Shown in pieces: positions 25,492 through 32,582 of a stretch of 35,155 nt of DNA. Both the position numbers and the translations under genes were made by a program. The notes beneath the pieces are model-generated. The model was given only the letters and a program-made list of their open reading frames with translations. It was not told where the DNA came from and made no database searches. Numbering within the stretch: the stretch's first letter is position 1; each line of letters begins with the position of its first letter. Where the stretch lies: assembly GCA_035948415.1 (NCBI GenBank), contig DASZJD010000127.1, positions 1-35,155 on the forward strand, read 5' to 3'. Source of the stretch: Acidimicrobiia bacterium. Its GTDB lineage: Bacteria > Actinomycetota > Acidimicrobiia > IMCC26256 > PALSA-555.

Positions 25492-26070
25492 GTGTTCGCC
25501 GACCTGCTCGCCCACCCCGGGGTGGAGGAGCGCGTGGTCCTGGGCTCCCGGGTCGGGTTCCTCGCCCTCCACGGCGGCCTCGAGCCCGGCACCGCCGAGC
25601 TGGCGCGCGACGCGGCGGCGGCCAGCGGGGCGTCGCTCTACGCCGTGGTCCAGCCCGACGAGCTCAAGTGGCACGTCCCCGCCCACCAGATCGCGCCGGG
25701 CGACGCCCCGAGCCTCGCCGCCTTCCTCGGCCACGTCGACGTCGTGGTCTCGCTCCACGGGTACCGCCGACCGGACCTCCGGACCTCGGTGCTCGTCGGC
25801 GGGGCCGACCGGGTCCGGGCCGGGCGGCTGAGCCGGCGGCTCCGCCGGGCCCTGCCCGACTACGAGGTCGTCGACGACCTGGCGCGGATCCCGCCCGACC
25901 TGCGAGGCCTGCACCCACGCAACCCGGTGAACCTGGCCCGGGGCGGCGGCGTCCAGCTCGAGCTCCCGCACCGCGTCCGCTCGATCGGCCCGTTCCGCGA
26001 CGCGTCGTACCGGGCGCACACCGCCGCGCTCCTGGACGCGCTCGCCCGCTACGCCGCGTCGGCGGCGTAG
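25492..26070 (+). CDS. Poly-gamma-glutamate hydrolase family protein
   Basis: 192 residues of the zinc-dependent PGA hydrolase family (carboxypeptidase-like fold, first known from phages that cut poly-gamma-glutamate capsules). Conserved parts are FLALHGGLEPGTAELARDAA (zinc-binding His and acidic residue), WHVPAHQI, VVSLHGYRR and LHPRNPVNLARGGGVQLELP, which carries the Asn/Arg/Glu set near the active site. There is no signal peptide, so it acts in the cytoplasm or is released by lysis. It is the first gene of a three-gene operon: the next GTG begins two bases after its stop. Why it precedes two nucleoside genes is unclear. The true substrate may be a gamma-glutamyl amide rather than a capsule. 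Confidence 0.82.
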   Translation: MFADLLAHPGVEERVVLGSRVGFLALHGGLEPGTAELARDAAAASGASLYAVVQPDELKWHVPAHQIAPGDAPSLAAFLGHVDVVVSLHGYRRPDLRTSVLVGGADRVRAGRLSRRLRRALPDYEVVDDLARIPPDLRGLHPRNPVNLARGGGVQLELPHRVRSIGPFRDASYRAHTAALLDALARYAASAA

Positions 26071-26072
26071 CG

Positions 26073-26765
26073 GTGGGCCGGCTCGCGGTCGTCGGCAAGC
26101 ACCAGACCCTCGGCGCCCCCGCGCCCGACGTGTCGCGGCCCGACCTCGGCTCGCTCGGCGTGCTCGACCACGGCACCCACGTGAGCCTGTACCGCCACGG
26201 TCTCGGCACCCCCGTCCCGCCCCACGAGATCGACCACGCCGCTCACCTGCGGGCGCTCGCCGAGCTCGGCTGCGACCGAGTCCTGGCCCTCAGCTCGGTC
26301 GGGTCGCTGCACCGGGCGCTGCCCGTCGGCTCGTTCGTCGTCCCCGACGACTTCATCGCCCTCGACCAGCGCCCGGTGATGGTCGAGCGCGCCCACGCGC
26401 ACGTCGTCCCCGGGTTCACCCCCGCGTGGCGGTCGCGGCTCTTGGCGACGTGGCCGCAGGTGACGGGGGAGCCGGTCGTCGCCGGCGGCGTGTACTGGCA
26501 GGCGAACGGCCCCCGCTTCGAGACCCCGGCCGAGGTGCGGCTCATCGCCGCCTCGGCCGACCTCGTGGGCATGACCGTCCCGTCGGAGTGCGTCGCCGCC
26601 AACCAGGCCGGCCTCGCCTACGCGGCGGTGTGCGTCGTCGACAACCTCGCCAACGGCGTCGGCGACCGCCCGCTCACGATCGACGAGTTCGAGCGCGGCG
26701 CGGCCGCGAACGCGGTGCGGCTGGCGTCGATTCTCGAGCGCCTCCTGCCGGAGCTGGCCCGATGA
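26073..26765 (+). CDS. Purine nucleoside / methylthioadenosine phosphorylase family protein
   Basis: 230 residues of the PNP/MTAP family, which split nucleosides with phosphate. YRHGLGTPVPPHEIDHAAHL matches the phosphate/nucleoside segment RHG...PPHxI, ALSSVGSLHRALPVGSFVVP the AVGSL..x..PG motif, and GGVYWQANGPRFETPAEVRL plus VGMTVPSECVAANQAGLAYA the base-binding region, in which Met/Thr/Glu are normal. The glycine-rich GGSG motif usual near the N-terminus is changed to VVGKHQTLG. The base-specifying segment VCVVDNLANG does not have the DxD pair of MTAP, which argues against adenine and for a 6-oxopurine such as methylthioinosine. It overlaps the deaminase gene by four bases (ATGA). Confidence 0.82.
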   Translation: MGRLAVVGKHQTLGAPAPDVSRPDLGSLGVLDHGTHVSLYRHGLGTPVPPHEIDHAAHLRALAELGCDRVLALSSVGSLHRALPVGSFVVPDDFIALDQRPVMVERAHAHVVPGFTPAWRSRLLATWPQVTGEPVVAGGVYWQANGPRFETPAEVRLIAASADLVGMTVPSECVAANQAGLAYAAVCVVDNLANGVGDRPLTIDEFERGAAANAVRLASILERLLPELAR

Positions 26766-28018
26766 GCCTCGCTGTGACCGGCGCCACCACCGTGGACGGC
26801 GAGCCGGTGGGGCTGCGGGTGGAGGACGGCCGGATCGCGGCCGTCGGCCCCGGCGTCGACGCCGAGGCGGGCGACGAGGGGCTCGACGGCGCCGGCCGGG
26901 TGCTGCTGCCGGGCCTCGTGAACGGGCACACGCACGCCGCGATGACCCTGTTCCGCGGCTTCGCCGGCGACCTCGCTCTCATGGACTGGCTCGAGCACCA
27001 CATCTGGCCCGCCGAGGCCCGCCTCGACGCCGACGACGTGTACTGGGGCACCCGCCTGGCCTGCCTCGAGATGATCCGCACCGGGACGGTGCGGTTCTGG
27101 GACATGTACTGGCAGCCGGCGGCGGTGGCGCGCGCCGTCACCGACGCCGGCTTGCGGGCCACCGTCGGCCTGCCGCTCATCGACGGCCTCGACCCGGCGC
27201 GGGGCCGGCGGCTGCGCGACGACGCCCTGCGGTCCCTCGACGAGCTCGCCGACGCCGACCCCCGGGTCACCCCCTGCCTGACGCCGCACGGCATCTACAC
27301 CGTGAGCGCGGAGTCGCTGGCCTGGGTGGCCGAGACCGCCGCCGCCCGCGACCTGTTCGTCCACCTCCACTTCCTCGAGATCGAGGACGAGGTGCGCGGC
27401 TGCCTCGAGCGGGCCGGCGAGCGCCCCGGCCCGTTCCTCGATCGGCTCGGGCTGCTCACCCCCCGCACGGTCCTGGCCCACGGCGTGTGGATGGAGGACG
27501 CCGAGCTGGAGCTCGTCGCGGCCCGCGGCGCCACCGTGGTGACGAACCCGGTCTCGAACCTCAAGCTGGCGGTCGGGCGGGTGTTCCCGTACGCGCGCGT
27601 CCGCGAGGCCTCGATCCCGGTCGGCATCGGCACCGACGGCGCGTCGTCGAACAACGGCCTCGACCTGCTCCAGGACGTCAAGGTGCTCTCGCTGGTGCAG
27701 AAGCACGAGCAGCGCGACCCCCGGGCGCTGCCGGCCGCCGAGGCCTGGCGCGTCGTGACCGGGGGCCTCGCGCCCGCGCTCGGCGGCGCGCCCGACCTGG
27801 TTCCCGGCGCGCCCGCCGACTTCATCCTCGTGCGCGCGGACGCGCCGGAGCTCGCCCCTGGGCACCTCGTCGCAAACCTCGTCTACGCCGCGGCCGGGAC
27901 GGTCGTCGACGCCACCGTCGTCGCGGGGCGGGTGCTGATGCGCGAGGGTCGGATCGAGGAGGAGGCCGCGGTCCGGGCCAAGGCGCGCGAGCGAGCGGCG
28001 CGCCTCGACGTGCTCTGA
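26762..28018 (+). CDS. MTA/SAH deaminase-type amidohydrolase
   Basis: A 418-residue zinc amidohydrolase of the MtaD/TrzN-AtzA group, deaminating 5'-methylthioadenosine or S-adenosylhomocysteine to the inosyl form. LPGLVNGHTHAAMTLFRGFA carries H56 and H58; LFVHLHFLEIEDEVRGC has H203 and E206; VLAHGVWM has H240; and VGIGTDGASSNNGLDLLQDV carries D292. The N-terminal beta-barrel residues (LRVEDGRIAAVGPGV) and the C-terminal PADFILVRAD are normal. It overlaps the phosphorylase gene by ATGA, so the two are translationally coupled. Together they match the MTA to methylthioinosine to hypoxanthine route known from Pseudomonas aeruginosa. It converges on the HD-domain gene one base after its stop. Confidence 0.88.
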   Translation: MSLAVTGATTVDGEPVGLRVEDGRIAAVGPGVDAEAGDEGLDGAGRVLLPGLVNGHTHAAMTLFRGFAGDLALMDWLEHHIWPAEARLDADDVYWGTRLACLEMIRTGTVRFWDMYWQPAAVARAVTDAGLRATVGLPLIDGLDPARGRRLRDDALRSLDELADADPRVTPCLTPHGIYTVSAESLAWVAETAAARDLFVHLHFLEIEDEVRGCLERAGERPGPFLDRLGLLTPRTVLAHGVWMEDAELELVAARGATVVTNPVSNLKLAVGRVFPYARVREASIPVGIGTDGASSNNGLDLLQDVKVLSLVQKHEQRDPRALPAAEAWRVVTGGLAPALGGAPDLVPGAPADFILVRADAPELAPGHLVANLVYAAAGTVVDATVVAGRVLMREGRIEEEAAVRAKARERAARLDVL

Positions 28019-28019
28019 G

Positions 28020-28583
28020 CTACATCGAGTGCGGGTGCGCGAACACGTCGCGCAGTCGGGCCTCGAAGTGCTCGAGGGGCAGCGTGTCGTAGGCGGGGTC
28101 GAAGGCGACCTGGTCCCAGTCGTCGGCGAACTGCTCCGCGAGCGCGAACCACGACGCGCCGCGGTACTGCTCGCGAGCGTCCGGGTCGGCGCCGAAGTGC
28201 TCGTAGTAGTGCCGGCCCTGGAAGTCCTGGTGGGCCTTGATCATCTGGTACACGTCGTCGCGCACGTAGCACTTCAGGATCTCGGCCGCGATCACGGGGT
28301 GGTTCGGGACGCTCACGGCCTTCCCGACGTCGTGACACAGCGACGCCACGACCAGCTCGTCGTCGGCGCCGGCGCGCTCGGCTCGGGTGGCGGTCTGCAG
28401 GGAGTGCGTCAGCTGGTCCACGGCGAACCCGTCGGTGATGTCGGCGAGGGACCGGAGCATCCCGAGCACCCGGTCGGCCACCCGGCCCTGGTGCTCGAAG
28501 GTCTCCCGGCCGATCACCGCCCACTGCTCGGCCGTCGATTCGTCCATCCGCGTGAAGGAGGTCGGCGCATCGGTGGTGGTCAT
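28020..28583 (-). CDS. HD-domain protein (PhnZ / phosphohydrolase-like)
   Basis: 187 residues of the HD superfamily. Metal-binding residues follow the family order: H in VDQLTHSLQTATRAERAGAD, then HD in VVASLCHDVGKAVSVPNHPV with a third His, then KAHQDFQGRHYYEHFG. HSLQ followed by a CHDVGK core resembles the PhnZ-type di-iron HD oxygenases as well as ordinary HD phosphohydrolases, and the sequence alone does not choose. The C-terminus has DDWDQVAFDPAYDTLPLEHF. The ATG at 28583 has GAGACT, a degenerate -10, six bases upstream. It is divergent from the selenoprotein gene with 47 bases between the starts, which may mean shared control. Confidence 0.85.
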   Translation of the reverse strand: MTTTDAPTSFTRMDESTAEQWAVIGRETFEHQGRVADRVLGMLRSLADITDGFAVDQLTHSLQTATRAERAGADDELVVASLCHDVGKAVSVPNHPVIAAEILKCYVRDDVYQMIKAHQDFQGRHYYEHFGADPDAREQYRGASWFALAEQFADDWDQVAFDPAYDTLPLEHFEARLRDVFAHPHSM

Positions 28584-28616
28584 GGACCCAGTCTCCCACG
28601 GCGACCGGGCCCCGAG

Positions 28617-28622
28617 TACGGT
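28617..28622 (+). promoter_or_regulatory. -10 hexamer TACGGT, leaderless promoter of the selenoprotein
   Basis: TACGGT ends eight bases before the GTG at 28631. It independently supports translation beginning upstream of the in-frame TGA. Confidence 0.55.
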
Positions 28623-28630
28623 CGGACGCC

Positions 28631-29164
28631 GTGGACCTCGAGGCCCTGGCCGACGTGCGGCTCGCCGACGCCGACGGCGTCCGGTACCGCCTGGGCGACA
28701 CGTGGGCCGAGCGGCCCGTCGTCCTCGTCTTCCTCCGGCACTTCGGCTGACTGCTCTGCCGGGAGCACGCCGCGCAGTTGCGCGGCCGCTACGCCGAGAT
28801 CCGGGGGCGTGACGCCGAGGTCGTCGCGGTCGGGACCGGCGATCGCCGCTACGCCGCCGCCTTCGTCGCCGACGAGGAGATCCCGTTCCCGGTGCTCGTC
28901 GACGACGACGGGGTCGCCGCTCGCGCCGCCTCGGTGCGAAAGGTCGGGATGCTGCGGCTGCTCGCCGACCGGCGGTCGTGGGCGGGCACCCGGCGGGCCT
29001 GGTCGGCCGGGCACCGCATCCACCGGGCCGGCACCCGGGTGACCCAGCTGGGCGGCACGTTCGTGGTCGGCCCCGGCGCCGAGGTCCGCTACGCGCACGT
29101 GGACGCGCACTCGGCCGACCACGCGCCGCTCGACGCCGTCCTCGCCGCGCTCTCGCGCCCGTAG
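28631..29164 (+). CDS. Selenoprotein: peroxiredoxin-like thioredoxin-fold protein (AhpC-TSA_2 / PRXL2-like) with UxxC site
   Basis: 177 residues when the TGA at 28748-28750 is read as selenocysteine (U40). The gene begins at GTG 28631, which has TACGGT eight bases upstream, and runs in one frame to the TAG at 29162-29164. Before the TGA: VRYRLGDTWAERPVVLVFLR, the first strand of the fold. Around it: FLRHFGULLCREHAAQLR, which is the FLRHFGCxxCRE active site of this family with the first Cys replaced by U. After it: VVAVGTGDRRYAAAFVAD, then IPFPVLVDDDG, and GGTFVVGPGAEVRYAHVD with a final helix, the normal ending of the fold. A hairpin 25 bases after the TGA fits a bacterial SECIS. Family members reduce peroxides or thiols; the substrate is unknown. 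A decayed Cys gene is the alternative. Confidence 0.85.
28769..28786 (+). promoter_or_regulatory. Bacterial SECIS-like hairpin within the selenoprotein gene
   Basis: GCCGCGC-AGTT-GCGCGGC is a perfect 7-bp stem with a 4-base loop. The loop starts 25 bases after the TGA, inside the 16-37 base range reported for bacterial SECIS elements, and has G at its second position followed by T, as the SelB-binding loop requires. It is read as codons for AAQLRG, so coding and RNA structure coincide. A bulged base as in E. coli fdhF is not seen, and hairpins are frequent in GC-rich DNA. Confidence 0.6.
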
Positions 29165-29200
29165 CGCGCAATCGAGGCTCTCGGCGCCGGGCCGCACGCA

Positions 29201-29206
29201 TAACGT
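29201..29206 (+). promoter_or_regulatory. -10 hexamer TAACGT, leaderless promoter of the penicillin acylase-family gene
   Basis: TAACGT ends seven bases before the ATG at 29214 and argues for this start over the in-frame GTG at 29205. Confidence 0.5.
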
Positions 29207-29213
29207 GCAGCCG

Positions 29214-31454
29214 ATGCCGCCGTCCGTCGTCGTCGTGCCGGGCCTGGACGGGGAGGTGGTCATCGAGCGCGACGGCTGGGGCATCCCGCACGCCGTCGCC
29301 GCCAGCGGGCACGACGCCTTCTTCGCCCAGGGCTTCGTGCAGGCCGAGGACCGCCTCGGCCAGCTCGAGTTCGATCGCCGCCGGGCGCTCGGCCGGTGGG
29401 CCGAGGTGGCCGGCCGGTCCGCGGTCGAGTTCGACGGCTTCGCGAGGCGGGCGGACCTGCCCGGGGTGGCCCGCCGCGAGTACGAGCGGCTCGACCCCGA
29501 CAGCCGGGCGCCGCTCGACGCGTACGCCGCGGGCGTGAACGCCTGGCTGGGCCTCGGCCGCGACCCGCCGACCGACCTCGCCCTCGCCGGCGTCACGCCC
29601 GAGCCCTGGGAGCCGTGGCACGCCTGCGCGGTGTTCCTCGTCCGGCACGTCGTCTTCGCCACGTGGCAGCGCAAGCTCTGGCGCGGCCGGCTGGTCGCCG
29701 AGCTGGGCCCGTCGACGGTCGCCCGCCTCGAGCGGCGGCCCCCGATCGACGTGCCGCTCATCGTGCCCCCCGGCCTCGTCGGGCCGGCGGCGGCCATCGA
29801 CCCCGACGGGCTCGCGGTGGTGGCCGAGGCCATGGGCGCGGCGGGTGGCTCGGGCTCGAACGCGTGGGCGGTGGCGGGGACGCGCGCGCGGTCCGGGCTC
29901 CCGCTCGTCGCCGGTGACCCGCACCGGCTCGTCGAGGTTCCGAACGTCTACTACCAGTGCCACCTGGCCTGCCCCGACTTCGACGCCATCGGGCTGGCCT
30001 TCGTCGGGGTGCCGGGGTTCCCGCACTTCGGGCACACCGAGCGCGTGGCCTGGTGCGTGACGAACGCCAACGGCGACTACCAGGACCTCTACGTCGACCG
30101 GGTCGACGCCGCGGCGCCGTCGCGGCGGGAGGTGATCGCGGTTCGCGACGCCGACCCGGTCACGGTCGAGTGCCGCGCCACCGCGCACGGCCCGCTGCTC
30201 TTCGGCGACCCGGAGTCCGGCACCGCGGTCGCCCTCCGGGCCACCGCGCTGGCGCGCCCGAGCCGGGGCCTGTCGGTGCTGCTGCCGATGCTGCGCGCCC
30301 GCACCGTCGACGAGCTCGACGACGTCATGCGGGCGTGGGTCGACCCGGTGAACAACCTCGTCTCGGCCGACGTGGACGGCCACCTCCGCTACCGCACCGT
30401 GGGCGAGATCCCGGTCCGCTCGACCGCGAACGCGTGGGGTCCGGTGCCAGGCTGGACCGCCGACCACGAGTGGGTCGGCACGGTGCCGTACGACGAGCTG
30501 CCGTCGAGCCGCGACCCGGAGCGGGGCTGGATCGTCACCGCCAACCAGGCGATCGTCGGGCCCGACTACCCGCACTACCTCGGGCTCGACTACGCCCGTC
30601 CCGACCGGGCCGCCCGCATCGTCGCCCGCCTCGAGGCCCTCGGCCCGGCGACGGTCGAGGACATGGCCGCGATCCACCAGGACCGCCGCGCCCTGGCCGC
30701 CGACCTCTGGGTCGAGCGGCTGGTCCGCCTCGACGGGCGCAACGACCACGAGCGGGCCGCGCTCGAGCGGCTGCGGCGCTGGGACCGGGTGATGGACGCG
30801 GCGTCGGTCGGCGCCGCCGTCTACATGACCGCCCGCGACGCCGCCGGCCGGGCCGTCGCCGCCCACCCCGCGCTGGACCCGCTGCGGGCGCCGTTCCCGG
30901 GGGAGCCGCGCGCCGTGTTCGTGCCGCTCGAGCTGCGGCTCTGGCCGCTGCTGCCCCGGCTCCTCGCGGCCGACGACGTGACGCTGCTCCCGTCCGGCCG
31001 GACCTGGACCGACGTGCTGGCGGCGGCGCTGACCGACGCCGTGGCCCTCCTCCGGCGGGAGCTCGGCGACGACGTCGACGACTGGCGGTGGGGCGCCCTG
31101 CACCGCTGCGCGCCCCGGCACCCGCTGTCGACGACGGACCCGTCGTGGGCGGCCGCGCTCGACCCTCCCGCGGTCGAGATGGGCGGCGAGTGGGACACGG
31201 TCTGGTCGGCGGCGCATCCGGCCGGGTACGGCTTCGGGGTCACCACCGCGTCGGTGGCCCGCTACGTGTTCGACCTCGCCGACTGGGACCGGTCGGCCTG
31301 GGTGGTCCCCCTCGGCGTGTCCGGCGAGCCGACGAGCCCGCACTTCGCCGACCAGCAGGAGGCCTGGGCGACGGGCGCGCTCGTCCCGATGCCGTACTCG
31401 CGGGCCCGCGTCCGCGAGAGCGCCGCCTCGACCACGACGCTGCGGCCGGCCTGA
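29214..31454 (+). CDS. Penicillin acylase-family N-terminal nucleophile amidohydrolase
   Basis: A 746-residue Ntn hydrolase that cleaves amides such as acyl-homoserine lactones, beta-lactam side chains or acylated amino acids. The alpha part includes IERDGWGIPHAVAASGHDAF and GFVQAEDRLGQLEFDRRRAL. The self-cleavage site is GGSGSNAWAVAG, with the nucleophile S215 that becomes the beta-chain N-terminus. The beta part has GDPHRLVEVPNVYYQCHL, WCVTNANGDYQDLYVDRV and GWIVTANQAIVGPDYPHYLG with the oxyanion Asn. No signal peptide is visible, which is unusual because many relatives are periplasmic or exported; this one may be cytoplasmic. It follows the selenoprotein by 49 bases and has its own -10. 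The substrate is not known. Confidence 0.9.
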   Translation: MPPSVVVVPGLDGEVVIERDGWGIPHAVAASGHDAFFAQGFVQAEDRLGQLEFDRRRALGRWAEVAGRSAVEFDGFARRADLPGVARREYERLDPDSRAPLDAYAAGVNAWLGLGRDPPTDLALAGVTPEPWEPWHACAVFLVRHVVFATWQRKLWRGRLVAELGPSTVARLERRPPIDVPLIVPPGLVGPAAAIDPDGLAVVAEAMGAAGGSGSNAWAVAGTRARSGLPLVAGDPHRLVEVPNVYYQCHLACPDFDAIGLAFVGVPGFPHFGHTERVAWCVTNANGDYQDLYVDRVDAAAPSRREVIAVRDADPVTVECRATAHGPLLFGDPESGTAVALRATALARPSRGLSVLLPMLRARTVDELDDVMRAWVDPVNNLVSADVDGHLRYRTVGEIPVRSTANAWGPVPGWTADHEWVGTVPYDELPSSRDPERGWIVTANQAIVGPDYPHYLGLDYARPDRAARIVARLEALGPATVEDMAAIHQDRRALAADLWVERLVRLDGRNDHERAALERLRRWDRVMDAASVGAAVYMTARDAAGRAVAAHPALDPLRAPFPGEPRAVFVPLELRLWPLLPRLLAADDVTLLPSGRTWTDVLAAALTDAVALLRRELGDDVDDWRWGALHRCAPRHPLSTTDPSWAAALDPPAVEMGGEWDTVWSAAHPAGYGFGVTTASVARYVFDLADWDRSAWVVPLGVSGEPTSPHFADQQEAWATGALVPMPYSRARVRESAASTTTLRPA

Positions 31455-31530
31455 TCCCACCCGTCGCTCAGCCGCGGGCGAGCGTCGTCACCCCGCGGCG
31501 GAGGAACGGCAGCGCGGCGCCACGCGGGTC

Positions 31531-31550
31531 GGGGGCGTCGGACGTCCCCC
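31531..31550. terminator. Imperfect hairpin between convergent genes
   Basis: GGGGGCG pairs with CG(T)CCCCC, a 7-bp stem with one bulged T and a 5-base loop. It lies in the 129-base space between the penicillin acylase-family gene and the convergent alpha/beta hydrolase. CGCGGGTCGG-like sequence flanks it on both sides. No other feature is visible in the space. Confidence 0.3.
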
Positions 31551-31583
31551 GCGGGTCGGTCACCGCCGGGGGTGGCGCCGCGG

Positions 31584-32495
31584 TCACACGTCGAGGAAGC
31601 CCTCGAGGAGCCGGGCCAGCTCGACCGGCCGGTCGCCCTGCACGCTGTGCCCGGCCCCGTCGACGACCTCGACCCGCGCGTCGGGCTGGCGTCGCCGCAG
31701 CTCGGCCACGTCGTCGTCGTCCACGACCGAGCCCGGAGCACCGCCCCGGACCAGGAGGAGCGGCACGGCGATCCGGGAGACGTCGTCCCAGAGCGTCGCG
31801 AAGTCGGCGGGGATCTCGAGGGTGTCGCGCTCGAGGATCCGCGGCCGCTGGTAGCGCCACACCCATCGCCCGTCGTCGCGCGCGACGGCGTTGTGCAGGA
31901 CGCCGCGGCGTAGCGACGACTCGGACCGGGTCGGGTTGAACTCGATCGTGCGGGCCAGGATCTCGTCGAAGCTCGCGAAGCTCTCGGGGCCGGCGATGAA
32001 CTGCGCGATCGGCGCCGCCTTCTCGCGGTCGACACCCGGGGTGACGTCGACGAGGGCCAGGCGGCGGACGAGGTCGGGGGCCTCGCTCGTCAGCGCGATG
32101 GCGGTCAGCCCGCCGAGCGACATCCCGACCACCAGGCGCGCCTGCGGGGCCAGCGCCCGCACCGCCACGGCGACGTCGGCGGCGTTCAGCCGGGGACCGA
32201 ACGGGCCCTCCTCGCGGTGGTCGGAGTGGCCGTGGCCGGGCAGGTCGACGGCCACGAGCGGCCGCTGCAGGGCGAGCGCGACCGTGTCCCAGGTGTGCGC
32301 GTTCTGGGCGCCGCCGTGGAGCAGCACCAGCTCGGGCGCGGCGTCGCCCCACACGAGCGCGCTGAGGCGACGGCCGTCGGCGGTGACCGGCACCGACTCG
32401 CGACGGACCGTCGGCGGTCCCGCCCAGGGGATCCCGTACTCCTCGGCGTTCTCGTGGAACAGCCCGAACTCGTCGTAGCGCGCCGGCTCCGTCAT
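31584..32495 (-). CDS. Alpha/beta-hydrolase fold protein
   Basis: 303 residues of the alpha/beta hydrolase superfamily (esterase, lactonase or C-C hydrolase type). The oxyanion region is LVLLHGGAQNAHTWDTVALA; DLPGHGHSD follows; the nucleophile elbow is VVGMSLGGLTAIAL (Ser in GMSLGG); the acid is probably in LLLVRGGAPGSVVDDDDVAE; and the catalytic His is in VVDGAGHSVQGDRPVELARL. The cap domain spans about 160-230 (APIAQFIAGPESFASFDEIL). There is no signal peptide. The ATG at 32495 has TAGCGT nine bases upstream. It is divergent from ctaA and convergent with the penicillin acylase-family gene. The substrate is unknown. Confidence 0.9.
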   Translation of the reverse strand: MTEPARYDEFGLFHENAEEYGIPWAGPPTVRRESVPVTADGRRLSALVWGDAAPELVLLHGGAQNAHTWDTVALALQRPLVAVDLPGHGHSDHREEGPFGPRLNAADVAVAVRALAPQARLVVGMSLGGLTAIALTSEAPDLVRRLALVDVTPGVDREKAAPIAQFIAGPESFASFDEILARTIEFNPTRSESSLRRGVLHNAVARDDGRWVWRYQRPRILERDTLEIPADFATLWDDVSRIAVPLLLVRGGAPGSVVDDDDVAELRRRQPDARVEVVDGAGHSVQGDRPVELARLLEGFLDV

Positions 32496-32504
32496 CGGCG
32501 CCGG

Positions 32505-32510
32505 ACGCTA
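32505..32510 (-). promoter_or_regulatory. -10 hexamer TAGCGT, leaderless promoter of the alpha/beta hydrolase
   Basis: TAGCGT on the minus strand ends nine bases before the ATG at 32495. Confidence 0.5.
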
Positions 32511-32567
32511 ACGGCTCCGCCCCGCGGGGTCGACCGGCCCGACGGGGGTGTCGCCGCCGCCCCGACC

Positions 32568-32573
32568 TACGAT
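32568..32573 (+). promoter_or_regulatory. -10 hexamer TACGAT, leaderless promoter of ctaA
   Basis: TACGAT ends nine bases before GTG 32583. It is 12 bases before the adjoining ATG at 32586, so the GTG fits the leaderless spacing better. Confidence 0.5.
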
Positions 32574-32582
32574 CCGGACGCC

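Noticed and set aside
28748-28750. The TGA as a nonsense mutation making a pseudogene.
   Set aside because: No other stop or frameshift occurs, the TGA sits exactly on the catalytic Cys site, and a suitable hairpin follows. The possibility remains open until Sec machinery is confirmed.
28752-28767. Hairpin TGCTC/GAGCA immediately after the TGA as the SECIS element.
   Set aside because: Its loop is only six bases from the TGA, closer than the known range, and its stem is short. The hairpin at 28769-28786 fits better.
28778-29164. Reading the region after the TGA as a stand-alone protein starting at TTG 28778.
   Set aside because: It would lack the first strand and the active site of a thioredoxin fold, has no ribosome site, and begins in the loop of the SECIS-like hairpin. 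The upstream half encodes the missing fold in the same frame.
28020-31460. A minus-strand open frame of over 1,100 codons opposite the penicillin acylase-family gene and selenoprotein.
   Set aside because: Only its first-coded 187 residues at the 3' end (28020-28583) form a real protein. The remainder is the low-complexity Arg/Gly/Pro shadow expected opposite GC-rich genes.
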